64,000 nt of DNA from Sphingobium yanoikuyae. GTDB taxonomy: Bacteria > Pseudomonadota > Alphaproteobacteria > Sphingomonadales > Sphingomonadaceae. Numbering within the stretch: the stretch's first letter is position 1; every line of letters starts with the position of its first letter. The stretch covers positions 124,001 to 188,000 of the forward strand of contig NZ_CP053021.1 in NCBI RefSeq assembly GCF_013001025.1. Direction: 5' to 3'. Positions 52,918 through 61,589 of this stretch are shown here, in pieces. A program made the position numbers and the translations under genes. The notes beneath the pieces are model-generated. The model saw only the letters and a list, made by a program, of their open reading frames with translations. It had not been told where the DNA came from and ran no database searches.

Positions 52918-53519
52918 CAGGCATAGACCCGGTACGGGGACAGCAGGTTTTCCACGGTGGTCGACATCGGGATGGAGGTCGGCGCAATGTTCATATCGCT
53001 GGCCGTCTCGGTGAAGCGGTACATGTCACCCACCATCAGCAGGATCGCCTGCTTGATCGGTTCGGGGACGTTCGGCTCGACCGGATCGGCGCCGGGATCG
53101 ACCGCATAGCCGGCGCGGTAGCGGATGCGCACGGTCTCGGCATGGCCACGATAGGCGCCCGGCGTCGGCCAGGACTTGCCCCAAGCGCAGCCGAGATCGC
53201 GGCCGAAAAGCTCATAGGTATCTGGATCGACCAGCACAGGCTGGCCAGTGCCGTCAAGATAATGGACCGACACGATGTCCACGATCGGCTGACAGGGCAG
53301 GCGGATCAGATCGCAGAAGCCGCCCATGCGGGCTTCGAGCGCCTGGAGGCCAAGCGCTCGGCCAAGCCAGCCGTCGGGGCCGTCGATATGCTGGGTCGCG
53401 GCCTTCACCAGCCGCTCGACCATATCGCGCTGCTCATCATCGCCATCGAGGCGCAAATGCTGGTCAGCCTCCTCCCACGTCACGATCGGCGCGGGAGGAG
53501 TGATGACGATGACGCGCAT
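52917..53519 (-). CDS. Head-tail connector (gp6-like)
   Basis: A 200-residue protein: MRVIVITPPAPIVTWEEADQ then HLRLDGDDEQRDMVERLVKA and VPEPIKQAILLMVGDMYRFT, the DnaB-like helical bundle of HK97 gp6 connectors. It attaches under the portal. Start overlaps the preceding stop as ATGA. Confidence 0.8.
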   Translation of the reverse strand: MRVIVITPPAPIVTWEEADQHLRLDGDDEQRDMVERLVKAATQHIDGPDGWLGRALGLQALEARMGGFCDLIRLPCQPIVDIVSVHYLDGTGQPVLVDPDTYELFGRDLGCAWGKSWPTPGAYRGHAETVRIRYRAGYAVDPGADPVEPNVPEPIKQAILLMVGDMYRFTETASDMNIAPTSIPMSTTVENLLSPYRVYA

Positions 53520-53818
53520 CAGGCGACCTTGGCCTCGCGCGCCAGCTGAATGGCAGCGACGATGTCATCCTTCCTGCTGGCGTCGCCCAGGTCGATCTCT
53601 TCCTTGGCGGCCAGAGCTTTCAGCTCGTCGACCTTCATCTTGCCGAGAGACTGATCGTCGGCGTCATCCGAAGATGCGCCTTCCGGGTCGATCACTGCGC
53701 CAATGGCGATAAGGTTGATAGCATCCGCATGGTCGAGCGCGATGGTGTCGCCGCGCTGATAATCACGGCCGTTGTCGGCCATGGCGCGGGCGCAGATGAA
53801 ATCTTTGGTGGCAGCCAT
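53519..53818 (-). CDS. Phage protein with a LEM/HeH-like C-terminus
   Basis: A 99-residue protein from ATG 53818 (MAATKDFICARAMADNGRDY). The N-terminal part is a small beta fold (YQRGDTIALDHADAINLIAI), and the C-terminal helix-extended-helix (LGKMKVDELKALAAKEEIDL) resembles HeH/LEM DNA-binding or capsid-associated proteins. It lies between capsid and connector genes. Confidence 0.6.
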   Translation of the reverse strand: MAATKDFICARAMADNGRDYQRGDTIALDHADAINLIAIGAVIDPEGASSDDADDQSLGKMKVDELKALAAKEEIDLGDASRKDDIVAAIQLAREAKVA

Positions 53819-53867
53819 ATCTTCCTCCTGAGGTTGGGGCCGCAACATCGGCGGCCCCAATTCCCGT

Positions 53868-55184
53868 TTACGCGCCGGTCGGGAACGCGCCGTCGACGAA
53901 GGCTTCCGGGCGATACACGGTGAACGCCAGCCGCTCTTCGGCCAGCAGCGTCACCATGTTCTTGCGGAAGTTGTCGCTGTCTTCGGTCGACACGAGCACC
54001 TGGCTCTGCATCCGATCGAAGAGCTGGGCGGCGCGCGCCCATGCGCCGACGGTGAACTCGCCCAGCGTCTGCGCAACGGTGGTGACCACCGGGCGGCCCC
54101 ACAGCGTCGGCGCGAGGCCGCCCTGCGGATTGCCGATGATGTAACGGCCGAGCGTGTCCTTGAGCAGTTCGATTTCAGCCCAGTCGGTCGGGTGCAGGAC
54201 ATGACCGTCAGCCGAATATTCGGCCAGCTCGACCTGGAGCAACGCCAGGCGCAGCACATCGATTTTGGTCGCGTCCGCCAAGGTGATCGGCGCAACATAG
54301 TCGGCCGCCTGGGGCTTCGCGCCTAGCAAGTTCTGGCCGGTGCCGTTGCCTTTCAGCAGCTGAGTGTCCTCGACCAGTGCAAGGCCGTAACGCAGGCGAT
54401 AGTCGATCATGGAGCGCAGGGCCGGCGCGTCCGCCAGAATTTCCGCGGAAGCGAGCATCCAGTGCGCGATTTTGCGCACGGGCGCCTGCTTCAGGTCGAA
54501 TTTTAGCGAGGACTCCGGCTTGGCGGTCGTTTCCGCCGTCATCCCTGCGGCGTTGGTGAAGCCGGTTTCCTGGACATATTCGACCGAGCTGGACGAGGTC
54601 TGGCCAGGAGCGACAAGCCCGCGGATGGTCAGCTTCTTGTCGGGCATCATCATCAGCGGCGACTGGACGCGCTCGGAGCGGACAAGATCGCCCGCTGCGC
54701 CATCGGTGTCGGTGGTGACCGACGTGATCGCCTTGACCTCGATGGCGACATTCTTGCCCGGCTGCGCGCCGTTCGGGAACGCCTGCTTATATTCGTCGCT
54801 GCCGACGAACTGCTCGCCGGGCGAGGGCTGGCGATCGTTGCTATTCCCGCGACGGTCGGCCTTCTGCTCCATTTCCGTTACAGCGGCCTTGAGTTCGGCG
54901 ATCGACGTGAGCGCTTCGTCGGCGCGCTCCTTCAGGCTGGTGGTCAGCTGCTCGCCAGCCTTCGCCTTGCCAAGCGCTTCCTCGGCAATGGCCTTGACGT
55001 CGCTGGTCGCCTTCTCGAAAGCGGCCTTCGTTTCGGCCGCCAGCTGGGCCATCGTCTTGCCTTCGGGGTGACCGTTGGGATCGCGCAGCAAGCGGCCCAT
55101 GCGGCGTTCGTTCGCGGTGAGCACGCCAATGAGCGCGACACCGATCATCCCGCGAGCAGCGCCCGCGAAAAGCGTCTTCTTCAT
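53868..55184 (-). CDS. HK97-family major capsid protein
   Basis: A 438-residue protein. ATG 55184 (MKKTLFAGAARGMIGVALIG) follows AAAGGTAAA-type sequence. The N-terminal ~110 residues form the scaffolding (delta) coiled coil (LAAETKAAFEKATSDVKAIA, AVTEMEQKADRR), expected to be cleaved by the prohead protease. The mature HK97 fold follows: RKIAHWMLASAEILADAPAL (spine helix and A domain) and YNPEAFV-like VYRPEAFVDGAFPTGA at the C-terminus. Confidence 0.9.
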   Translation of the reverse strand: MKKTLFAGAARGMIGVALIGVLTANERRMGRLLRDPNGHPEGKTMAQLAAETKAAFEKATSDVKAIAEEALGKAKAGEQLTTSLKERADEALTSIAELKAAVTEMEQKADRRGNSNDRQPSPGEQFVGSDEYKQAFPNGAQPGKNVAIEVKAITSVTTDTDGAAGDLVRSERVQSPLMMMPDKKLTIRGLVAPGQTSSSSVEYVQETGFTNAAGMTAETTAKPESSLKFDLKQAPVRKIAHWMLASAEILADAPALRSMIDYRLRYGLALVEDTQLLKGNGTGQNLLGAKPQAADYVAPITLADATKIDVLRLALLQVELAEYSADGHVLHPTDWAEIELLKDTLGRYIIGNPQGGLAPTLWGRPVVTTVAQTLGEFTVGAWARAAQLFDRMQSQVLVSTEDSDNFRKNMVTLLAEERLAFTVYRPEAFVDGAFPTGA

Positions 55185-55206
55185 GATTTTACCTTTCGGA
55201 AGGGGC

Positions 55207-55875
55207 TCAGTCTTCGCCCGTGAGATCTTCGATCGGCGCGCTGCGCATTGCTGCCCAGAATGCCGCCATGGGGTCCGCCGTGCCGTCAGGATCCCCCTGA
55301 CCCTTCTTGAGGTGGATGCGCACGGCGCGCTCCGCCTCCGAGTTGGTGAGATCGAAGCCCTTCTTGAGCAACGTCTCCCATTCACGCTCGGTGAGCCGGT
55401 CCCCGGCCGCCAGGCGTCCCCGCAAATCTTCGACTTCCTTGACCCGCATGACGCGAGCCTTGTCATTCATGGCGATGGTCACGAGCGAAATTTCGTGCAG
55501 CGCGACCTCCAGCAACTGGCGCGCTTTGCCCTCGAACTTCTGGCGCACAGTGTTGTAGCCCATCGACAGGCCAGAGAGAGCGCCGCACTTCGCGTCCTCA
55601 CGGGCCTCCCGCCCTGCGCTGGTGGGAGAAAAGCGACCTTTCACCAGCAGCCCATCGGCGGTTTCACTGAAGCGGTTCCAGACACCCACCGGGCGCTTCT
55701 GGTCATGATAGAGCAGCATTGGGATCGACTTGCGCGAAGCGATTGATGCGGTGATGGCGCCCGGCATCACAATGTCGCCGCCATGATCGAGGTTGCCATA
55801 GCCAACGGCAAGCCCCTCGATATCGCCATCGTCGTTGATGCTCTTCACGTCGAGCGCGAAATCAAGCTCGTCCAT
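55207..55875 (-). CDS. HK97-type prohead protease
   Basis: A 222-residue U35-family serine protease that cleaves the capsid scaffold. It begins MDELDFALDVKSINDDGDIE, with the catalytic His in SIPMLLYHDQKRPVGVWNRF and catalytic Ser in GALSGLSMGYNTVRQKF. Overlaps the portal stop by 14 bases. Confidence 0.88.
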   Translation of the reverse strand: MDELDFALDVKSINDDGDIEGLAVGYGNLDHGGDIVMPGAITASIASRKSIPMLLYHDQKRPVGVWNRFSETADGLLVKGRFSPTSAGREAREDAKCGALSGLSMGYNTVRQKFEGKARQLLEVALHEISLVTIAMNDKARVMRVKEVEDLRGRLAAGDRLTEREWETLLKKGFDLTNSEAERAVRIHLKKGQGDPDGTADPMAAFWAAMRSAPIEDLTGED

Positions 55876-57139
55876 TTGCCCGTCCTTGTCCGGAGATCGC
55901 GTCGCGCAGAGGTACGTCCTGCATCTGGATCATGAGAACATCGCCACCCTCTACTGGCGGCAATCCCTCCAGCGCGCGGATCTCGTTGCGCGTCATGAAC
56001 TGCTTCATGATCTCGTAGTAATCGGCCCGGCCCTTGCTGTCGGCGCGAAGAAAGCCTTCGACATTGAACTCGATTGAGATGCCGGCCGCGAGGTCTGAAG
56101 GGGTAAGCAATTGCTTCTCGATTGCCGCCTCGATCCGCTTTAACCGCTTGCGCAGCTTGAATTTCATGACCGAATTCGTTTGGTCGGTGATGCTGCTACC
56201 GAGCGTCGTATTGCCTTCCGTCATGCCCACGAGGTGCGGATCGACGTCAAAAATCTGGCAAATCTGCAGCGCACTCAGCTTGCGGCTGTCAATTAGCTCC
56301 GCATCTTTCGGGCTTATGGACAACTGCTCCCACTTCAGGCCGCCGTCGATCAGCATCGGGCGCCCGGCATTCATGGATCCCATGAACTTTTCCTGGAGCA
56401 GTCTTTCCAGTTCTTGCCGCTGTTCTTTGTTGAGCGGCACGCCTTCCTTGGTCATGACCCCGCTCGGACGGACACCATTGGCGAAAAGTTCGCCGGCAGC
56501 GCGATCTGAAGCCAACGCCTGTCCAAACGTTGCGGCGCAGGCGGTGATTGGCGATAGGCCGCCCAGCGGTCCACCCAACGGGCCACGAATATGCAGCACA
56601 GATTCCTGCGTCACACGGTAGTAAGAATTGTCCTGGGTCCAGCTATATTCGATATCGCCATTATCGAGCCGGCGTACGGCCATAAGCTGAGGCGGGACCG
56701 GGATCAGCGACGTGATCCGACCATTGCCGGACCGCCGAATATGAGCAAACGCGTTGCCATGCAGCTCGATCGAGGCGGCTATGAACTCCCAGAAATCGAA
56801 CGCGCTTTGATCGAAGTTCGGACTGTGGTGGAGCAGCGCATAAAGCCAGTGGGAACGATCCTCGACCGGAACCCCAGACGGGCCGCGCCGGTAGATTACC
56901 AATGGCAGAGATGCGATATTACCGGCCCAGAAATTCACGCATGCCCAGGTAGCCGACATCCCAATCACGGTGACCGGCGACACTCGCTCTCCAGCGGTGA
57001 AGCGATCCGGCAACCATCCGTTGGGGTCGGTGATCGATAGTTCACGGCTGGTATAACCTGCGCTCTTGCGATCGACGGCGACGCCTCTCCATCGGGCTTC
57101 GGTGGCAGCTGCGCGGGCGGATAGCTTATACCCGCTCAT
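55862..57139 (-). CDS. Phage portal protein (HK97 family)
   Basis: A 425-residue protein forming the 12-subunit DNA channel at one capsid vertex. WACVNFWAGNIASLPLVIYR, SHWLYALLHHSPNFDQSAFD, PLGGLSPITACAATFGQALA and SALQICQIFDVDPHLVGMTE are typical. The start overlaps the TerL stop as ATGA. Confidence 0.92.
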   Translation of the reverse strand: MSGYKLSARAAATEARWRGVAVDRKSAGYTSRELSITDPNGWLPDRFTAGERVSPVTVIGMSATWACVNFWAGNIASLPLVIYRRGPSGVPVEDRSHWLYALLHHSPNFDQSAFDFWEFIAASIELHGNAFAHIRRSGNGRITSLIPVPPQLMAVRRLDNGDIEYSWTQDNSYYRVTQESVLHIRGPLGGPLGGLSPITACAATFGQALASDRAAGELFANGVRPSGVMTKEGVPLNKEQRQELERLLQEKFMGSMNAGRPMLIDGGLKWEQLSISPKDAELIDSRKLSALQICQIFDVDPHLVGMTEGNTTLGSSITDQTNSVMKFKLRKRLKRIEAAIEKQLLTPSDLAAGISIEFNVEGFLRADSKGRADYYEIMKQFMTRNEIRALEGLPPVEGGDVLMIQMQDVPLRDAISGQGRANGRA

Positions 57140-59010
57140 GCGTAGCTCTCGATCCAGGCATCAACACTCTGGCCGCCATCATGGGCGACGGCTGCACCGA
57201 CTGCCATGCAAAGCGCCACCGCTGCGTCGATCTTGTTCACGGCGCGCTCCTTTGCCAGCCAATAGTTGCCCCAGCGATCTGCATCGGTGACCGCGCTCAT
57301 CATCGCCGATATCAGCACTGGATTGCGCCGGATCCGGATGCGCCGCTCCATCAGTGCGTCTTCCAGCTCGCGAACTGATCCGGGCATCCACAGGCCCTCC
57401 GGGTCGCGCTCAGCAGCTTCCGCCGCCTGCTTCATCGCGTCAGTCGGCTTGCCCTTCTTGGTGCCGCCCTGAGGATGCTCAACAAATTCAATCGACAGGC
57501 CGAGATTGTTGCACTCAGGTTCGAAGCCGCGCTTGAACGCGTACCGGTCATAGGCAACGCACTGGAGCGCGAAATCATGATCATATTCCGCCACCGCCTG
57601 GGCGACATGGTCGAACCGGATGCTTTGCCCCTTGGGAGCATGGATATGGCCGTCGCGCGCCCAGACCTCATACGGCGCCTTGTCCCGCAGCGCCCTCGCT
57701 GACAGCGTGTCGCCCGGCGTCCAGGCTTCAATCCACGCGTCGAACGTCGGCTTGCTGACGATCTGCTTCTCGCCGTCGCGCTCCGCTTCGACCTCGACCT
57801 CGCCCGTTTTCACGACGGCGGCGAGCGCGGTGATGTCCCGGTTCTGCGACAAGTCCAGTCCAAGCCAGATCGGCGCTCCATGATGATCCGACAGATCGAA
57901 GTCAGCGATGCAAGGCTCCAGCACCGCCCGGGACATCCAAGCCGCGTCGGCGTCGGTCCAGACACAGAAATGCAGGCGGAGGATGCCGTTCAGCTTGCCA
58001 GGGATCGCCTTGGCCTGGTCGACCACACCCTGCAGATAGTCGTTCGTCAGAATGGTGCCGAGCAGTGGGTTCGCCTTTGCCCAGCAGCTCGGGTCGTTCA
58101 GCGGATCGTCGCCCGGGTCGAGCGAGCAGACAAAGCTGAAGGTGCTGTCATCGATCGGCTCGCCAACATAGGCGAAGTCCTCGCCGGGGGTCGCCGTGCC
58201 GGCGGCGACGCGCACCGCATGCTCATGCTCCTCGTAGCAGATCGAATTTCGGTCGGTGCCACTGTTCGTGATCATGAGCAGCAGCGGCTGTCGCCGGAAT
58301 TTGAAACCGCGCTCGATCATCTCCACCGCGTCGCGGTTCGGATGTTCGTGCATCTCGTCGGCCAGTCCGATGTGCGGGCGAAGGCCCGAGCCGGATTTTC
58401 CGGCGCTGCGGCTAAGCGGCCGGAAGAATGAACTTTTCGGCAGCCATGCCATGTTCCAGACCTTGCCGGGGCCGCCGCTCTTCGTGATCCGCTTTTCCAG
58501 ATCGGGCGATTGCTCGACCATGGACACGGCATCATTGAACAGGATGCGAGCCTGGTCCCGATGGGCTGCGACCGCATAGATCTCGGCGCCCGGCTCGCTA
58601 TCAGCCATCATGCCGTAGAGGCCAACGCCGCCGGCGAACGGCGATTTCCCGTTGCCCTTGCCCTCTTCGATATAGGCGCGGCGGAAGCGGCGGGTGCCGT
58701 CGGCGCGAAGCCAGCCGAAGATCATCGACAGCTTGAATGCCTGCGACGGGTGCAGGTTGAAGGGCTTGCCCTCAAACTGCCCGCCGTTCAGGCGCAGCTT
58801 CGTCTCGAAGAAGCGCAGCACCCGATCGGCCTTCTCGACCGAATAGGTCAGCCCGCGCTTCGGCCCATGCTCAAGATCATCTAGGTGGCGACGGCAGGCG
58901 TTGCGCACATGCGGACCGGCAACAATCTTGCCGGCGGTGACCTCCAGGGCGAACTGGGTTCCCCGATCACTCGGAACCGAAGAACTCGTCTTCCTCCTTT
59001 TTGCTGCCAT
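57136..59010 (-). CDS. terL: Terminase large subunit
   Basis: A 624-residue packaging motor. ATG 59010 (MAAKRRKTSSSVPSDRGTQF); a GTG at 59019 would add 3 residues. The ATPase domain has the variant Walker A EEGKGNGKSPFAGGVGLYG and a coupling region GLADEMHEHPNRD; the RNase-H-like nuclease domain has LGLDLSQNRDITALAAVV. The type is that of HK97/P27-group phages that cut at cos sites. Confidence 0.92.
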   Translation of the reverse strand: MAAKRRKTSSSVPSDRGTQFALEVTAGKIVAGPHVRNACRRHLDDLEHGPKRGLTYSVEKADRVLRFFETKLRLNGGQFEGKPFNLHPSQAFKLSMIFGWLRADGTRRFRRAYIEEGKGNGKSPFAGGVGLYGMMADSEPGAEIYAVAAHRDQARILFNDAVSMVEQSPDLEKRITKSGGPGKVWNMAWLPKSSFFRPLSRSAGKSGSGLRPHIGLADEMHEHPNRDAVEMIERGFKFRRQPLLLMITNSGTDRNSICYEEHEHAVRVAAGTATPGEDFAYVGEPIDDSTFSFVCSLDPGDDPLNDPSCWAKANPLLGTILTNDYLQGVVDQAKAIPGKLNGILRLHFCVWTDADAAWMSRAVLEPCIADFDLSDHHGAPIWLGLDLSQNRDITALAAVVKTGEVEVEAERDGEKQIVSKPTFDAWIEAWTPGDTLSARALRDKAPYEVWARDGHIHAPKGQSIRFDHVAQAVAEYDHDFALQCVAYDRYAFKRGFEPECNNLGLSIEFVEHPQGGTKKGKPTDAMKQAAEAAERDPEGLWMPGSVRELEDALMERRIRIRRNPVLISAMMSAVTDADRWGNYWLAKERAVNKIDAAVALCMAVGAAVAHDGGQSVDAWIESYA

Positions 59011-59368
59011 GGTCCCCACGATTGCGCTCGTCGGTCAGGCCCAGCTCGCTCATGTAGGCGCGCATCTGGCCGTGCTTCGACGCCGGGAAGCCGGTCGGGT
59101 TGAAAGTGAATTCCTTCCACAGCTCGCAGAAGGCGATCGCCGCTGGCTCGCGCGATCCGTCCAGCCAGCCGGCCGGCTCGATGAATTTTTTCCAGGCGGT
59201 TGCGGCGGCACCCTTCAGCGACGGCGGCTTTACCAGCTTGCCGAACGATGTCGCCGCCTCTTCCACCGCCTCGCGCGCCGCCTTGCTATCGCCGTGCCGC
59301 GTGTTACGGTGCGTGCCATCCACCAGCCGCAGTTTTACAGCCTTGGGCTTCGCGCCGCGGGTCGCCAT
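58967..59368 (-). CDS. terS: Terminase small subunit (P27 family)
   Basis: A 133-residue DNA-recognition subunit. ATG 59368 (MATRGAKPKAVKLRLVDGTH, RNTRHGDSKAA) is the usual P27 TerS N-terminus; the helical centre is AATAWKKFIEPAGWLDGSRE and the end EEDEFFGSE. It overlaps terL by 44 bases. Confidence 0.85.
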   Translation of the reverse strand: MATRGAKPKAVKLRLVDGTHRNTRHGDSKAAREAVEEAATSFGKLVKPPSLKGAAATAWKKFIEPAGWLDGSREPAAIAFCELWKEFTFNPTGFPASKHGQMRAYMSELGLTDERNRGDHGSKKEEDEFFGSE

Positions 59369-59544
59369 ATTGGCCCTTTCAGACAATCAATCTGGTTTTG
59401 CGCGAATTTACCCCCACGCTCGGTCCCAGAGCCACTGACCCCGGACTTTTGACCCGCCCCCCTATCAGGGGTGAAATCGGGTCCGATCCGGCCCGAAATC
59501 GATTAAAAATGGCGGATTTTCGTGGGTTTCAGCGAATCCGCTGA
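59369..59544. other. Candidate cos region upstream of terS
   Basis: A 176-base gene-free interval directly upstream of the small terminase. It holds an inverted repeat TCGGG-TCCGATCCGG-CCCGA near 59470-59490 and a GACCCGCCCCCCTATCAGGG stretch. P27/HK97-type phages usually place cos here. No cohesive-end sequence is known for this phage. Confidence 0.3.
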
Positions 59545-59811
59545 TCAGAGGCCGGGGCAGATCGGGCAGCGTGCCTGGTCGATCGCATCGACAGGCACGG
59601 TCACCTTGGCAATCGCCGACCATTCCCCGACCCGATAGCTGGGCGATCCGCGTTCCTCCTGCTTGATCTCGATCTCGACATAGGCGGGGTTACCTTCGAG
59701 GCCCGCTTCCTTCATTGCTGCCTCGGTGATGAGGCGCTTGATGTCAGCCCATTCGAGCTTCACGCGCACATCGCGCCGGCGGATCGTCTCATCGCTCAGG
59801 GTCTTGGCCAT
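59545..59811 (-). CDS. Small phage hypothetical protein
   Basis: An 88-residue protein: MAKTLSDETIRRRDVRVKLE, WADIKRLITEAAMKEAGLEG, YVEIEIKQEERGSPSYRVGE. A helix-strand-strand layout with a C-terminal CPICPGL knuckle. Conserved position before TerS in related phages; function unknown. Confidence 0.6.
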   Translation of the reverse strand: MAKTLSDETIRRRDVRVKLEWADIKRLITEAAMKEAGLEGNPAYVEIEIKQEERGSPSYRVGEWSAIAKVTVPVDAIDQARCPICPGL

Positions 59812-60152
59812 CCGTCTGCCCCTATGTCCATGCGCAGGCGCGGCGGCCGGGCGCCACGGGCGCGGGCCGCTTCCTCTGCTGTCTTGACGTCATGACAGGG
59901 CTTGCAGATGCCCTGATAGTTCTCTCTGTCGCCTGTGCCGCCTTCACTCAGCGGCTTGATATGATCGGCTATGGTTGCCGGGGTGATGCGTCCGCGCACC
60001 TGGCATGGCCGACACAGCGGCTCCTCCCTCAGCACGATCTCCCGCATGCGGTCATGGCCACGGCCATAGCCACGCTCTTGCCTGCTCTTTCGAGTGCTGG
60101 CCCATGCCTTGGCGCGAGGCTTCTGCTTGAGGCTAGGCGGGCGGCTGGGCAC
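59796..60152 (-). CDS. HNH endonuclease of the packaging region
   Basis: A 118-residue nuclease from GTG 60152 (VPSRPPSLKQKPRAKAWAST). The HNH core is complete: ADHIKPLSEGGTGDRENYQG with paired CRPC and CKPCH zinc ligands. HNH enzymes next to terminases assist in DNA cutting during packaging. The start codon is a GTG a few bases after the preceding stop. The minus frame also opens upstream to 60218 but lacks a good RBS there. Confidence 0.8.
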   Translation of the reverse strand: MPSRPPSLKQKPRAKAWASTRKSRQERGYGRGHDRMREIVLREEPLCRPCQVRGRITPATIADHIKPLSEGGTGDRENYQGICKPCHDVKTAEEAARARGARPPRLRMDIGADGWPRP

Positions 60153-60156
60153 GGTG

Positions 60157-60312
60157 TCAGCGCAGCTCGGCCACCAGCGCGTGAACCGCGAGCCATTCGG
60201 CGGCGCTATCATCGTCAATCATGTTAAGCTTGACCATGGCGCAGGCGACAACGAGGGCTGGCCAGAAGAACCTGCGCTTGCGCAGATGAATGGTGGCAAC
60301 GACCTGCGACAT
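60157..60312 (-). CDS. Very small phage protein (51 aa)
   Basis: MSQVVATIHLRKRRFFWPAL, then VVACAMVKLNMIDDDSAAEW and LAVHALVAELR. ATG 60312 has AGGAGG just upstream. It contains one possible membrane helix (FWPALVVACAMVKL). It sits between tRNA-Trp and the HNH gene; a frequent small protein in sphingomonad phages, role unknown. Confidence 0.6.
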   Translation of the reverse strand: MSQVVATIHLRKRRFFWPALVVACAMVKLNMIDDDSAAEWLAVHALVAELR

Positions 60313-60325
60313 GTCGCCTCCTGAA

Positions 60326-60402
60326 TGGCGAGGGTGGCAGGGCTCGAACCTGCAGCCTCTGGTTTTGGAGACCAGCACTCTACCGAATTGAGCTACACCG
60401 AC
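60326..60402 (-). tRNA. Phage tRNA-Trp (CCA) with a mismatched acceptor stem
   Basis: A minus-strand cloverleaf. The anticodon arm is CTGGT-CTCCAAA-ACCAG, giving CCA; the D-arm is GCTC..GAGT, the T-arm GCAGG-TTCGAGC-CCTGC, and CCA is encoded. The acceptor strand GTCGGTG must pair with CACCCTC, so positions 2-71 (T-T) and 3-70 (C-C) do not pair. It could be a degraded copy, or processed with repair, or partly functional. Confidence 0.85.
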
Positions 60403-60490
60403 AGATACGAAAACGCCCGCTCGGTCGTCTGACCTGCGGGCGCAATTCCTATGACGTGATATGTGCCACACCTGGCACCCCCGAGCAACC

Positions 60491-61093
60491 CTAGCCCGTG
60501 CGGATATAGGGCAGCGTCCGCTCGGTCAGGCGCGCCAAAGCCTGCAGGAACTCATCACGCACGATGCCGGGATGCTTGCCGGACTTGGGCACGATCTTCA
60601 CCTTTTCCTCGCCCTTCACGATCCAGTGCTGCTCCCGGCTACCCCAACGGTCCATGGCGACCTGCGCATAGCTCTTATCCTCCAGCGCGATGGCGCGCAG
60701 GGTATGCACGGCCGCGCCAATGCCATGCTCCAAGAAACGATGATCGGATGAAGAGATGAGGGCGGCGAGCATCGGCCCGTCACCCTTGCCACCAGCGTCA
60801 CGATTGAGGACGGACCGGACCGGCGAACGCTGCGCCGCCTCGAACCGGTTACGATAGAAGCGCAGGCAACGCAGATCGTCCGCGCCGATCCCGGTCGCCT
60901 CGCGCCGCGCCAGTTCCTCGAAATAAGGTTCGCGCCGATAGGCCTTGCCGATCCGAACGGCCACCTTGCCGGGCTCGATGTCGACGATGTCGCTCAGCTC
61001 GTAATTCGCGCGCCGGTGCTGCTCGGGCGTGGGCCCGACAATCTCCCTGTGCAACCGTTCCTGCTTCTTCGCCGCCGATTTCCGCCGTGCCAT
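60491..61093 (-). CDS. Phage regulatory-type protein, unknown (late-control position)
   Basis: A 200-residue mainly helical protein: MARRKSAAKKQERLHREIVG at the basic N-terminus, then EELARREATGIGADDLRCLR, FYRNRFEAAQRSPVRSVLNR, HGIGAAVHTLRAIALEDKSY. The pattern resembles DUF6456-like and Q-type late regulators, and it lies between early replication genes and the packaging genes. No specific match can be claimed. Confidence 0.5.
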   Translation of the reverse strand: MARRKSAAKKQERLHREIVGPTPEQHRRANYELSDIVDIEPGKVAVRIGKAYRREPYFEELARREATGIGADDLRCLRFYRNRFEAAQRSPVRSVLNRDAGGKGDGPMLAALISSSDHRFLEHGIGAAVHTLRAIALEDKSYAQVAMDRWGSREQHWIVKGEEKVKIVPKSGKHPGIVRDEFLQALARLTERTLPYIRTG

Positions 61094-61121
61094 TCCAATT
61101 AGCTCCCGTTCTCTTCTTGTT

Positions 61122-61589
61122 CTAGCGCTGCAGCGCTGCCGACGCGAGCGGCTGGGCGAGAATGCTCCCCAGCTGGCGCGCCTCTTCGGGCGTCAGCAAC
61201 TCGCCCGTCGGCTTCCATTCCCGCTCATGCTTGAGCAGCAGCAGGCGCGCCGCGCTCAGGCGCCGAGCGCGGGGGCCACGGATCGCCTTCACCGCATCTT
61301 CGATTTCAGCGATGGTGGGGAAGAACCGGCAGGTGCGCAGCAGCACCATGAACGCCTGCTGCAGATCCGGCAGCGCATGGCCGCGCAGCGCCTGCCAGTA
61401 GAGGTCCAGCCGCTCGCCCGCTTCCTGGTCAGACACCTGCTTTTTCGGCAGGGCGATCGACAGCTTGGCCAGCATGGTTTCGATCTGGCCGATCTGCGGT
61501 GCCGGCGGCTTGCTGGCCTCGATGTAAGTCCGCAGGTGGCCTGCGCTGATCGGCCCGACCACCGGCATCTCAGAAAGGTTCAGCCCCAT
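61122..61589 (-). CDS. Helicase-loader/replication P-like protein
   Basis: A 155-residue protein with SEMPVVGPISAGHLRTYIEA then EAGERLDLYWQALRGHALPD and LQQAFMVLLRTCRFFPTIAE (helical, lambda P/DnaT-like loader pattern). The frame opens upstream to 61682, but that would overlap the previous gene by 113 bases; ATG 61589, or ATG 61568 directly after its TGA, is more likely. Function by position and shape. Confidence 0.5.
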   Translation of the reverse strand: MGLNLSEMPVVGPISAGHLRTYIEASKPPAPQIGQIETMLAKLSIALPKKQVSDQEAGERLDLYWQALRGHALPDLQQAFMVLLRTCRFFPTIAEIEDAVKAIRGPRARRLSAARLLLLKHEREWKPTGELLTPEEARQLGSILAQPLASAALQR

